Below, one piece after another: positions 1-7,727 of a stretch of 64,000 bases of DNA. The DNA comes from Mycolicibacterium hodleri (GTDB lineage Bacteria > Actinomycetota > Actinomycetes > Mycobacteriales > Mycobacteriaceae), in NCBI RefSeq assembly GCF_025822245.1, contig NZ_JACKTL010000020.1, positions 1-64,000 on the forward strand, written 5' to 3'. The position numbers and the translations under genes are program-made. The notes below the pieces were generated by a model. It was not told where the DNA came from and searched no databases. It worked only from the letters and a program-made list of their open reading frames with translations. The first letter of the stretch is position 1; each line of letters starts with the position of its first letter.

Positions 1-5
1 CCTCT

Positions 6-42
6 CGGTATTGGGGTGCGTGTGGTAACCACACCGATACCG
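6..42. promoter_or_regulatory. Large imperfect palindrome at the left edge
   Basis: A perfect inverted repeat GTGTGGT-A-ACCACAC occupies 20-34. It sits within a wider imperfect one: the 13 bases at 6-18 match the reverse complement of 30-42 at 11 positions. The only gene seen nearby ends at 100 on the minus strand, so the site probably serves a gene to the left of the window or the convergent end. It resembles a GntR- or TetR-type operator, but no regulator can be assigned. Confidence 0.45.
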
Positions 43-99
43 GAGGTCCTCACCTACTTTCGGAAGCCACGCCGTTCACAACCTGCCTGGTCATTACAA

Positions 100-1554
100 C
101 TAGACCACCACGGCGCCGTGGTCGCGGCCCGCCGGGCCCGTTCCGGTCACGCTGCGCCAGGCGCGCGCCAACAGCTCGATGGCCTCGCTGAGCTGGTCGT
201 CGGGCAGCGTGTAGGGCACCCGGATGAAGCGCTCGAGGGTGCCGTCCACCCCGAACCGTGGGCCCGGCGGAATCTCGAGACCCATCCGGGATGCGGCTGC
301 GGACAGCGCGGAGCTCATGGGAGCGGGCAGCCGCACCCACAGCGACATGCCGCCGCGGCTCGGATCGGGGCGCCAGTCGGGCAGGTGCTCCGCGAGGAGC
401 GCCAGCAGAAGTGCGCGCCGTCCGCGCAGGATCTCCCGCCGCTCTGGCAACAGATCGTCGGCTATGCCCAAAAGCCTTGCCGCGGCTAGCTGTTCGACGA
501 TCGGCGTCCCCATGTCGACGGCGGGCCGCATGGCGCCGATGGTGATCAGCGCGCTGCGTTCGGCCCGGATCCAGCCGATGCGCAGACCGCCCCAGCACGA
601 CTTCGACATCGACCCGACGGTGAGTACCAGATCGCGCCGCGAGGTCATGGACGCGGCGAGCGGCGCTGGGACCGCCTCGTCGAGCCACATGTCGGTGATC
701 GTCTCGTCGACGATCGTGCGGGTGCGCGTCTCGGCGATGATCTGCGCCAGGCGTCGTCGGCCCTCGGGTGGCAGGGTCATCCCCGTCGGATTGTGGTTGT
801 CCGGAATGAGATAGGCCAAATTCGGCGACAGCTGGCGCACCGCAGCGTCGATCGCGTCGAGTTCCCAGCCCTGGTGGGTCATCGCCACCGGGACGGGTCG
901 CAGCCCCTTGGTGGCCATCGCCGCGAGCACGCCGTGGTAGGTCGGCTGCTCGACGAGCACGCGTTCGCCCGGCTGGGTGTAGGTCGCCATGATGAGGCCG
1001 ATGGCGTGCAGCGCGCCCGTGGTCACCACGATCTCGTCCGGTTCGGTGGGAAGGCCTCTGCGGCAATATCTTTCGGCGATCGCCTCCCGGAGCGGCGCAA
1101 CCCCGACCAATTCGATGCCGATGTCGTGCAGGTACGGCGTGACCTGTTCGGCGGCCTCGACGAAGGCGCGGGACACGGCGGCGGCGGGCGCGGCCAGGGT
1201 CGCGGCGGCGAGGTTCGCCGACGCAGTCCCGACGATGGTGGGAGTGGTGGCGGTGGCCGACACCGGCAGCGCCGTCGTGCTGCGCGCGCCTTGACGCCCC
1301 CTGAGGTAGCCGTCCTCGCGCATCTGGGTGTACGCCGCGGTGACCGTCGTGCGTGAGACGCGCAGGGCGTCGGCCAGAGCTCGCTCGCTGGGCACCTGTG
1401 CGCCGACCGGCAGTCGGCCGTCGACGATCAGCATGCGAAGCCCGTCGGAGAGCCCCTGGTAGGCCGGTCCGCTGGCGCTGGCGGTACGCCAGTTGCCCAG
1501 CTCGCGGGCCAAGAGGTCCACATCGAGCCGCCGCCCCGCCAGTTCTACGCTCAT
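100..1554 (-). CDS. MocR-family regulator (GntR HTH fused to class I aminotransferase), YczR/PdxR-like
   Basis: The predicted product of 484 residues has an N-terminal winged-helix GntR domain (about residues 20-90, with the typical VPSERALADALRVSRTTV stretch) fused to a fold-type I aminotransferase domain. The PLP-binding lysine is probably K318 in the SMSKSCWGG motif. MocR proteins bind PLP or PLP-amino-acid adducts and act as transcription factors rather than enzymes. The ATG at 1554 is preferred; an in-frame start at 1590 would add 12 residues and run into the operator-like sequence. It is divergent from a YczE-like membrane protein gene, the arrangement known for YczR/YczE pairs, so it probably controls that gene. 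The ligand is unknown. Confidence 0.88.
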   Translation of the reverse strand: MSVELAGRRLDVDLLARELGNWRTASASGPAYQGLSDGLRMLIVDGRLPVGAQVPSERALADALRVSRTTVTAAYTQMREDGYLRGRQGARSTTALPVSATATTPTIVGTASANLAAATLAAPAAAVSRAFVEAAEQVTPYLHDIGIELVGVAPLREAIAERYCRRGLPTEPDEIVVTTGALHAIGLIMATYTQPGERVLVEQPTYHGVLAAMATKGLRPVPVAMTHQGWELDAIDAAVRQLSPNLAYLIPDNHNPTGMTLPPEGRRRLAQIIAETRTRTIVDETITDMWLDEAVPAPLAASMTSRRDLVLTVGSMSKSCWGGLRIGWIRAERSALITIGAMRPAVDMGTPIVEQLAAARLLGIADDLLPERREILRGRRALLLALLAEHLPDWRPDPSRGGMSLWVRLPAPMSSALSAAASRMGLEIPPGPRFGVDGTLERFIRVPYTLPDDQLSEAIELLARAWRSVTGTGPAGRDHGAVVV

Positions 1555-1557
1555 TGA

Positions 1558-1604
1558 GGCCAGTTTGCCGCAACTGGATATTGATGGCAAGGCCAGTCCT
1601 GGCC
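1558..1604. promoter_or_regulatory. Candidate MocR operator: direct repeats GGCCAGT plus nested palindromes
   Basis: GGCCAGT occurs at 1558-1564 and again at 1591-1597, exactly 33 bp apart (about three helical turns). Each copy also has an inverted partner: CCAGTT/AACTGG at 1560-1565 and 1572-1577, and GGCCAG-TC-CTGGCC at 1591-1604. MocR regulators are known to bind directly repeated half-sites. The site lies in the divergent gap between the regulator and the small ORF/membrane protein unit. Confidence 0.5.
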
Positions 1605-1616
1605 GAACATGGACTC

Positions 1617-1781
1617 ATGGCACAACACTGGACCTCGAGAATGACCCGCAAGGCACGGGAGCTGGGGCGCGTCTACCGCAATTCACCCCGCATCGGCGAC
1701 TTCGTCGCGGAGGACTCGGACTCGCGCCGGATCCGCAACGACCTCGACGCCATCCGCGCGCGCTTCCCCGACCACGCGTGA
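1617..1781 (+). CDS. Small conserved-type hypothetical protein, 54 aa
   Basis: A short reading frame from ATG 1617 encodes 54 charged residues (MAQHWTSRMTRKARELG..., ending RARFPDHA) with no signal peptide, membrane segment or recognised domain. Its TGA stop overlaps the GTG start of the following membrane protein in a GTGA arrangement, the coupling used repeatedly by real genes in this window, which is the main argument that it is translated. It lies just downstream of the candidate MocR operator. Function unknown; it could instead be a fortuitous frame in the leader. Confidence 0.45.
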   Translation: MAQHWTSRMTRKARELGRVYRNSPRIGDFVAEDSDSRRIRNDLDAIRARFPDHA

Positions 1782-2464
1782 AGCGTGGCTTCGGGCGGGG
1801 GGCCGCCCTGCTCGTGGGCCTCGTCGGATACGGCTTCTCGATGGCCGTCATGGTTCGCGCGGGGTTGGGTCTGGACCCGTGGGACGTCTTCCACCAGGGC
1901 CTGGCCAACCGCACCGGCATGACGATGGGTGTCGCCACGGCCGTGGTGGGCGTCGCCGTGCTGCTCGCCTGGATCCCGCTGCGCAACCGGCCCGGCATCG
2001 GCACCGTCGCCAACGTGATCGTCATCGCGGTGACCGTCGACGCCGCGCTGGCCGTCCTGCCCGAGCCCACCGGTCTGCCGGTGCGCGTCGCGATGATGCT
2101 CGGCGCGGTACTGCTCAACGCGGTCAGCACGGTGCTCTACATCGCCGCGGGTCTTGGCCCGGGACCGCGTGACGGCCTGATGACCGGCCTGGTGGCACGC
2201 ACGGGTCGGTCGGTCCGGCTGGTCCGCACGTCCATCGAGGCGACCGTGCTGGTCGTCGGGTGGCTGCTCGGCGGCACCGTCGGGATCGGCACGGTCGTCT
2301 ACGCGTTCGGGATCGGCCCGCTGGTGCAGCTGACCCTACGGCTGACGCCGCAACGGTGGCTCGCCGTGAGCGGGTGGGCCGTCACCACACCCCGCCTGAC
2401 TACGATGAGCGAGTGCCAGCCGACCCCAGCGACCGAGACGACGACGTCGACCCAGACCTGCTGA
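1778..2464 (+). CDS. YczE/YyaS/YitT-family integral membrane protein
   Basis: The GTG start at 1778 gives a 228-residue, very hydrophobic protein with about five transmembrane segments and glycine-rich repeats such as GLGLDPWDVF and GLGPGPRDGL, characteristic of the YczE/YitT-like family. The function of the family is not firmly known. Members are commonly encoded beside, and controlled by, a MocR regulator such as the one divergent here. The start overlaps the stop of the preceding 54-aa ORF by 4 bp. The last 52 bp overlap the start of the downstream ABC ATPase gene, so the hydrophilic C-terminal tail is read in another frame than the ATPase. Confidence 0.78.
   Translation: MKRGFGRGAALLVGLVGYGFSMAVMVRAGLGLDPWDVFHQGLANRTGMTMGVATAVVGVAVLLAWIPLRNRPGIGTVANVIVIAVTVDAALAVLPEPTGLPVRVAMMLGAVLLNAVSTVLYIAAGLGPGPRDGLMTGLVARTGRSVRLVRTSIEATVLVVGWLLGGTVGIGTVVYAFGIGPLVQLTLRLTPQRWLAVSGWAVTTPRLTTMSECQPTPATETTTSTQTC
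2401..2412 (+). promoter_or_regulatory. -10 box TACGAT for a possible leaderless transcript
   Basis: TACGAT at 2401-2406 lies 6 nt before the GTG start at 2413, with no Shine-Dalgarno sequence. This is the spacing expected for a mycobacterial leaderless mRNA, here starting inside the 3' end of the membrane protein gene. Confidence 0.4.
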
Positions 2465-3267
2465 TCGACTTGGCCAAGGTCACGCTCCGACGCGGTGGCA
2501 AGACCCTCGTCGGACCCGTCACCTGGGCCGTCGAACTCGACGAACGCTGGGTCGTCATCGGCCCCAACGGGGCGGGTAAGACGTCGCTGCTGCGCATCGC
2601 CGCGGCGATGGAGCATCCCTCGACCGGCACTGCGTACGTGCTCGGCGAGCGGCTCGGCAAGACCGACATGGCCGAGCTTCGGGCCCGCGTCGGACTGAGC
2701 AGTTCGGCGCTGAGCCAACGCGTCCCCGCTGACGAGGTGGTCCGCGATCTGGTCGTCTCCGCCGGGTACGCCGTGCTCGGGCGGTGGCGCGAGAAGTACG
2801 AGGACGTCGACTACGAGCAGGCCGTCGACATGCTGGAGAGCCTCGGCGCCGAACACCTCGCCGAACGCACCTACGGCACCCTCTCCGAAGGTGAGCGCAA
2901 GCGGGTGCTGATCGCGCGATCACTCATGACCGACCCGGAACTGCTGCTGCTCGACGAACCGGCCGCCGGACTGGACCTGGGTGGTCGGGAGGAATTGGTG
3001 TCCCGGCTGGCCGATCTCGCCGCTGATCCCGACGCCCCCGCCACCGTGCTGGTCACCCACCACGTCGAGGAGATCCCGCCCGGCTTCAGCCACTGCTTGC
3101 TGCTGTCGGAGGGCAAGGTCGTCGCGGCCGGCCTCTTGACCGACGTGCTCACCTCTGAGAATTTGTCCACGGCGTTCGGCCAGTCCATCGCCCTCGACGT
3201 GATCGACGGCCGCTACTTCGCGCGCCGCACCCGCAGTCGCGCCGCGCACAGGAGGAGAGCCCAGTGA
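2413..3267 (+). CDS. ABC transporter ATP-binding protein (Rv3041c-like)
   Basis: A 284-residue stand-alone nucleotide-binding domain. Walker A is GPNGAGKTS, the signature appears as LSEGERKR, Walker B is LLLLDEP, and a THH switch histidine follows. No permease or binding protein is adjacent, so its transport partner is unknown; in M. tuberculosis the homologue is likewise an orphan ATPase. I use GTG 2413 because the TACGAT box precedes it and earlier in-frame sequence does not resemble the family. Its TGA overlaps the GTG of the NUDIX gene by 4 bp, making it the first gene of a coupled operon. Confidence 0.87.
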   Translation: MPADPSDRDDDVDPDLLIDLAKVTLRRGGKTLVGPVTWAVELDERWVVIGPNGAGKTSLLRIAAAMEHPSTGTAYVLGERLGKTDMAELRARVGLSSSALSQRVPADEVVRDLVVSAGYAVLGRWREKYEDVDYEQAVDMLESLGAEHLAERTYGTLSEGERKRVLIARSLMTDPELLLLDEPAAGLDLGGREELVSRLADLAADPDAPATVLVTHHVEEIPPGFSHCLLLSEGKVVAAGLLTDVLTSENLSTAFGQSIALDVIDGRYFARRTRSRAAHRRRAQ

Positions 3268-4112
3268 CCAGCCCGGTGACCGAAGCCGATCCGCTCGTTC
3301 CGAGGCCGGCGGCCACGGTCATGCTCCTTCGCGACGGACGCGGCGGCCCCGCGGGTGACATCGAGGTCTTCCTGATGCGCCGCCACGCCGCCATGGACTT
3401 CGTGGCCGGAGTGATGGTGTTCCCGGGCGGCGGGGTCGACGAGCGCGACCGCGGAGCCGACATCGCCTGGTTCGGCCCCGAGCCGTCGTGGTGGGCCGAC
3501 CGCCTCCACGTGGATCCGGATCTCGCTGAGGCGCTGGTCTGCGCCGCCGCCCGCGAGACGTTCGAGGAGTCGGGGGTTCTCTTCGCGGGACCAGCCGACG
3601 ATCCCGACCAGATCGTCGGCGACGCCTCGGTGTACGGCGAGGCCCGGATCGCGCTGGCCAACAACTCGTTTTCGTTCGCCGACTTCCTGCGCACGGAGAA
3701 CCTGGTGCTTCGGGCCGACCTGCTGCGACCCTGGGCCAACTGGGTGACGCCGAAGGAGGAGCGCACCCGTCGCTACGACACGTACTTCTTCGTCGGTGCG
3801 CTGCCCGAGGGTCAGCGGGCCGACGGAGAGAACACCGAAACCGACCAGGCGGCCTGGGTGACCCCGCAGGCGGGTCTCGACGACTTCGCCGAGGGGCGGT
3901 CCTTCCTGTTGCCGCCGACTTGGACCCAACTGGACTCCCTCAACGGGCACACCGTCGCGGAGGTGCTCGCGGTGCAACGCCAGATCGAGACGGTCGAACC
4001 GCACCTGGCGGCCGACAAGGACACCGGCAACTGGGAGATCGAGTTCTTCAACAGCGACCGCTACAACGCGGCACGCAACCGGCGGGGGCCGGCCGGGTAC
4101 GACAAGCCGTGA
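3264..4112 (+). CDS. NUDIX-domain hydrolase (Rv3040c-like)
   Basis: A 282-residue protein with a NUDIX-type core. The segment beginning [11 protein letters not shown], followed by an insert and then [13 protein letters not shown], corresponds to the Nudix helix, which binds the divalent metal used to hydrolyse nucleoside diphosphate-linked substrates, often acyl-CoA or NAD(H)-type compounds in long members of this kind. The GGAGGAGAG ribosome-binding site at 3251-3259 and the GTGA overlap with the upstream ATPase fix the GTG 3264 start. It overlaps the next gene by another GTGA, so translation of the series is coupled. Substrate unknown. Confidence 0.85.
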   Translation: MTSPVTEADPLVPRPAATVMLLRDGRGGPAGDIEVFLMRRHAAMDFVAGVMVFPGGGVDERDRGADIAWFGPEPSWWADRLHVDPDLAEALVCAAARETFEESGVLFAGPADDPDQIVGDASVYGEARIALANNSFSFADFLRTENLVLRADLLRPWANWVTPKEERTRRYDTYFFVGALPEGQRADGENTETDQAAWVTPQAGLDDFAEGRSFLLPPTWTQLDSLNGHTVAEVLAVQRQIETVEPHLAADKDTGNWEIEFFNSDRYNAARNRRGPAGYDKP

Positions 4113-4765
4113 GGGAGTTCGTCAGCGCGCACGTCAAGGACGGCATCGGCACCCTGCTGCTGTCCCGCCCACCGACGAACGCCCTGACTCGGCAGATGTA
4201 CCGCGAGATCGCCTCTACGGCAACGGAACTCGGTGCCAATGCCGACGTCACGGCCGTCGTCGTCTTCGGTGGGCACGAGATCTTCTCAGCCGGAGTCGAC
4301 GTGTCGGAGGCGCGCACCCTGGACGCCGATGCCACGACCGTCGCCGCGGCGGTCGCGCAGCGGGCGGTGACCGCCGTCGCCGAGATCCCGAAGCCGACGG
4401 TTGCCGCGGTCACCGGCTACGCGCTCGGCAGCGGGCTGACCCTGGCTCTGGCCGCGGACTGGCGCATCGCCGGCGACAACGCCAAGTGGGGTGCCACGCA
4501 GATCCTCGAGGGCCTGACGCCGTCGGAGGACGAGGCCCGGCGGCTCGCCCGGGCAATCGGTGACGCCCACGCGAAGGAACTGGTGTTCAGTGGGCGCTTC
4601 GCCCATGCGCCGGAGGCCCGGGACCTTGGTCTGGTCGACGAGCTGGTGGCCCCGGACCACGTGTACGACGCCGCCGTGGCGTGGGCGCGGCGCTTCGTCG
4701 ACGTCCCGGTGGAGACGTTGGCGGCGGCCAAGGCGGCATTTCGCCCGACCTCACCGGGCCGTTAG
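4109..4765 (+). CDS. Short enoyl-CoA hydratase/isomerase-like protein (EchA17-like)
   Basis: The 218-residue product has the crotonase fold: the oxyanion-hole segment HEIFSAGVD (residues 56-64) and the second segment [19 protein letters not shown]. It most resembles mycobacterial EchA17, but ends about 35 residues earlier than the usual 254, losing the C-terminal helices that cover the active site. The positions normally holding the two hydratase glutamates are T111 and Q131 (WGATQILEG). Hydratase chemistry is therefore doubtful; it may be an isomerase/binding protein or a decaying paralogue. The GTG start overlaps the NUDIX stop. The next gene begins 10 bp after its stop, so the short C-terminus does not look like a simple late frameshift. 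Confidence 0.8.
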   Translation: MREFVSAHVKDGIGTLLLSRPPTNALTRQMYREIASTATELGANADVTAVVVFGGHEIFSAGVDVSEARTLDADATTVAAAVAQRAVTAVAEIPKPTVAAVTGYALGSGLTLALAADWRIAGDNAKWGATQILEGLTPSEDEARRLARAIGDAHAKELVFSGRFAHAPEARDLGLVDELVAPDHVYDAAVAWARRFVDVPVETLAAAKAAFRPTSPGR

Positions 4766-4775
4766 GCTGCCCTAC
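4763..4775 (+). promoter_or_regulatory. -10 box TAGGCT before the methyltransferase gene
   Basis: TAGGCT at 4763-4768, which includes the TAG stop of the preceding gene, lies 7 nt before ATG 4776 without a ribosome-binding site. This suggests an internal leaderless promoter. Confidence 0.4.
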
Positions 4776-5780
4776 ATGACGAGTACCGACCGCGAGCCCA
4801 GGTCCGATGTCGCCGCCGGGGCGGCTCCGGCCCCCAACCCGCACGCCACGGCCGAGGAAGTCGAGGCGGCCCGCCACGACACCAAGCTGGCGCAGGTGCT
4901 GTACCACGACTGGGAAGCCGAGACCTACGACGACAAGTGGTCGATCTCCTATGACCAGCGGTGCATCGACTACGCGCGGGGTCGCTTCGACGCCATCGTC
5001 CCCGACGAGCTGCAGCGCGAGCTGCCCTACGACCGGGCGCTCGAGCTGGGCTGCGGCACCGGGTTCTTCCTGCTGAATCTGGTGCAGTCGGGGGTGGCCC
5101 GCCGCGGCTCGGTCACCGACCTCTCGCCGGGCATGGTCAAGGTGGCCGTGCGCAACGGTCAGGGTCTCGGGCTCGACATCGACGGCAAGGTCGCCGACGC
5201 CGAGGGCATCCCATTCGACGACGACACCTTCGACCTGGTGGTCGGCCACGCCGTGCTGCACCACATCCCCGACGTGGAACTCTCGCTGCGCGAGGTCGTG
5301 CGGGTGCTCAAGCCGGGTGGGCGCTTCGTGTTCGCCGGCGAGCCCACCACCACGGGCAACGTGTACGCGCGCAACCTGTCGACGTTGACCTGGCGGGTGG
5401 CCACGACCGTCACCAAGCTGCCGGGGCTCGACGGCTGGCGTCGCCCCCAGGAGGAGCTCGACGAGTCCTCGCGCGCGGCGGCGCTGGAGGCCGTCGTCGA
5501 CCTGCACACCTTCGAGCCGGGTGACCTGGAGCGGATGGCCACCAACGCCGGCGCCGTCGAGGTCCGCACCGCCAGCGAGGAATTCACCGCGGCCATGCTC
5601 GGCTGGCCGATCCGGACCTTCGAGGCGTCGGTGCCTCCCGGCCGATTGGGTTGGGGCTGGGCGAAGTTCGCCTTCAAGAGCTGGACGTCGTTGAGCTGGG
5701 TCGACTCCAACGTCTGGCGTCACGTCGTGCCGAAGGGCTGGTTCTACAACGTGATGGTCACCGGGGTCAAGCCGTCCTGA
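4776..5780 (+). CDS. Class I SAM-dependent methyltransferase (Rv3038c-like)
   Basis: The 334-residue protein carries SAM-binding motif I as ALELGCGTGFFLLNL, a motif II/III region ending DDTFDLVVGHAVLHHIPD, and the post-motif VLKPGGRFVFAGEP, typical of the Methyltransf_11 family. The C-terminal half (AWDWP-type aromatic-rich region near GWPIRTFEAS) is specific to the mycobacterial Rv3038c group. Substrate unknown; its location close to polysaccharide genes is suggestive only. It has its own TAGGCT box. Its TGA overlaps an in-frame CTG that may start the next gene. Confidence 0.83.
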   Translation: MTSTDREPRSDVAAGAAPAPNPHATAEEVEAARHDTKLAQVLYHDWEAETYDDKWSISYDQRCIDYARGRFDAIVPDELQRELPYDRALELGCGTGFFLLNLVQSGVARRGSVTDLSPGMVKVAVRNGQGLGLDIDGKVADAEGIPFDDDTFDLVVGHAVLHHIPDVELSLREVVRVLKPGGRFVFAGEPTTTGNVYARNLSTLTWRVATTVTKLPGLDGWRRPQEELDESSRAAALEAVVDLHTFEPGDLERMATNAGAVEVRTASEEFTAAMLGWPIRTFEASVPPGRLGWGWAKFAFKSWTSLSWVDSNVWRHVVPKGWFYNVMVTGVKPS

Positions 5781-6967
5781 ACGGTGGTGGGCTGAGCTTC
5801 ACCCTCGACGACGTCGCCTATCTCGGCGGCGACCAGGGGGAGGCGGCGCTCGCCAAGGTCGACGCCCTCGCGCTCACCGACGCGAGCCGCATCTCCGACA
5901 TCGCCTCCGTACGTTCGGGTTTCGGCGATCGGGCGGCCGTCCTGATCGAGACGACGTTGCTTCGGCGCAAGGCGAAGGTCAAGTTCGCCGACGCCGGCCG
6001 GTGGTTGTTCACCGCAGAAGCGCTGGAACAGGCCACCGCCGCGGCGGTGGCCGCACACCGTGCACACCGGTTGGCCGGCCGCGCCGTCCACGACGTCACC
6101 TGTTCGGTCGGAACGGAACTCGCGGCCCTGGTCGGTCGCGCCGACGGCGTCGTCGGCAGCGACGTCGACGAGGTGCGCGTCGCAATGGCCCGGCACAACG
6201 TCGGAGGTGACGGCTCGTCGGTCCTGTTGTGCCGCGCCGACGCGCTGGCCCCCGTCACACGGGGCACCACCGTCGTCGCCGACCCGGCACGACGCAGTGG
6301 CGGGCGGCGCACGTTCGACCCGCGCGACTACACCCCGGCGCTCGACGATCTGCTCGACGTGTACGCCGACCGCGACCTGGTCGTGAAGTGCGCCCCCGGA
6401 ATCGATTTCGACCAGGTCCGTCGACTGGGTTTCGACGGCGAGATCGAGGTGACGTCACTGGGCGGCGGGGTTCGCGAGGCGTGCCTGTGGTCACCGGGGC
6501 TGACCACGCGCGGGGTGACCCGACGGGCCACCATCCTGGACCGCGCCGAGGAGATCACCGACGCCGAAGCCGACGACTGCCCCGTCGCCGCGCCGGGCCG
6601 CTGGATCGTCGATCCCGACGGCGCGGTGGTCAGAGCGGGTCTGGTGCGGCACTACGGTGCCCGGCACGGACTGTGGCAACTCGACCCGGCGATCGCCTAC
6701 CTCTCCGGTGACGAATTGCCCACCGGGGTGCGGGGATTCGAGGTGATCGCGGAGTTCGGGCTCGCCGAACGCGCGCTGCGCCGGGAACTCTCGGCCCGCG
6801 ACGTCGGCGCGCTGGAGATCCTGGTCCGGGGAGTCTCCGTCGACCCCGACGAGCTGCGGACCCGGTTGCGGCTGCGGGGTTCTGCGCGGCTGTCGCTGGT
6901 GATCACCCGAATCGGCGCCGGAAGTGCGAGCCGAACGGTGGTCTACCTTTGCCGACCCTCCCGCTGA
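5777..6967 (+). CDS. THUMP-like domain class I methyltransferase family protein (Rv3037c-like)
   Basis: A protein of roughly 390-400 residues. It contains a SAM-binding-like stretch (DVTCSVGTELAALV...GSDVDEVRVAMARHN), a VADPARR catalytic-loop-like segment and a C-terminal THUMP-like region, as in the mycobacterial Rv3037c family, predicted to act on RNA. The start is uncertain: no ATG or GTG occurs in frame near the beginning of similarity (LSFTLDDVAYL). Options are CTG 5777, which overlaps the upstream stop as CTGA in the same way other genes here overlap, CTG 5792, or a TTG far upstream at 5651. I list 5777. Confidence 0.72.
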   Translation: MNGGGLSFTLDDVAYLGGDQGEAALAKVDALALTDASRISDIASVRSGFGDRAAVLIETTLLRRKAKVKFADAGRWLFTAEALEQATAAAVAAHRAHRLAGRAVHDVTCSVGTELAALVGRADGVVGSDVDEVRVAMARHNVGGDGSSVLLCRADALAPVTRGTTVVADPARRSGGRRTFDPRDYTPALDDLLDVYADRDLVVKCAPGIDFDQVRRLGFDGEIEVTSLGGGVREACLWSPGLTTRGVTRRATILDRAEEITDAEADDCPVAAPGRWIVDPDGAVVRAGLVRHYGARHGLWQLDPAIAYLSGDELPTGVRGFEVIAEFGLAERALRRELSARDVGALEILVRGVSVDPDELRTRLRLRGSARLSLVITRIGAGSASRTVVYLCRPSR

Positions 6968-7026
6968 GCCCGCGGGTAAGGTGGCGTCGGCGGCGCCGGT
7001 GCCGCACGTCGATGGAGGCCCGATAG

Positions 7027-7722
7027 ATGCGCATGTCCACGCTGGCGTCGGCCGTCTCGGTGGTCGCGGTGCTCGGTGTGTCGAGCATGGGGGTGGCCGT
7101 CGCGGCGCCGCCCAAGTGCGCCGACCTCAACGGTGTCGTCGACGCCAACCAGATCTGCCAGATCCAGGCCACCGACCCCGGATACTCGGTCGACATCAGC
7201 TTTCCCGTCGACTACCCGGACGCCACGGCGGCGTTCGACTACGTCAGGGAAACCCGTGACGGGTTCCTCAACGTGGCGCAGATGCCCGACTCCCGCCTGA
7301 TGCCCTACGAATTGGACACCACTGCCACCTCGTTCGGCTCGACCGTCCCGCCCAGGGCCACCCAGAGCCTGGTGTTCAAGACCTACCAGGGCGTGGGCGG
7401 TGCGCACCCGACGACCTTCTACAAGGCCTTCAACTGGGACCAGGTCCTGAAGAAGCCGATCACGATCGACACCCTCTTCCGGGCGGGCACCGCGCCGTTC
7501 CCGGTCATCCTTCCGCTGGTGCAGGCCGAGGTCGACAAGCAACTTGGCCAACCGGTGACCATCTCACCCGGGGACGGTCTCGACCCGACGAAGTACCAGA
7601 ACTTCGCCCTCACCGACGACTCGCTGATCTTCTTCTTCAGCCAGGGCGACGTGCTGCCCGAGGCTGCCGGGGCGCTGCAGGTCGCGATTCCGCGCGGGCC
7701 CGTCGCCGCCATGTTCGCCTGA
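7027..7722 (+). CDS. Secreted DUF3298/RsiV-like protein (TB22.2/Rv3036c-like)
   Basis: A 231-residue exported protein. The N-terminus is a Sec signal peptide (MRMSTLASAVSVVAVLG... with likely cleavage after AVA near residue 26). The mature part carries the DUF3298-type region, recognisable from TTFYKAFNWDQVLKKPITIDTLF and the terminal ALTDDSLIFFFSQGDVLP. The M. tuberculosis relative is the secreted antigen TB22.2, for which esterase activity has been reported; I see no GxSxG motif, so the activity cannot be inferred here. A GGAGG ribosome-binding site lies at 7014-7018. Convergent with the next gene, with only 5 bp between stops. Confidence 0.85.
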   Translation: MRMSTLASAVSVVAVLGVSSMGVAVAAPPKCADLNGVVDANQICQIQATDPGYSVDISFPVDYPDATAAFDYVRETRDGFLNVAQMPDSRLMPYELDTTATSFGSTVPPRATQSLVFKTYQGVGGAHPTTFYKAFNWDQVLKKPITIDTLFRAGTAPFPVILPLVQAEVDKQLGQPVTISPGDGLDPTKYQNFALTDDSLIFFFSQGDVLPEAAGALQVAIPRGPVAAMFA

Positions 7723-7727
7723 CGCGG

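Noticed and set aside
50..1651. Long open frame overlapping the MocR gene on the same strand
   Set aside because: Arg/Ala/Gly-rich translation with no domain, out of phase with the clear GntR-aminotransferase protein; a high-GC shadow.
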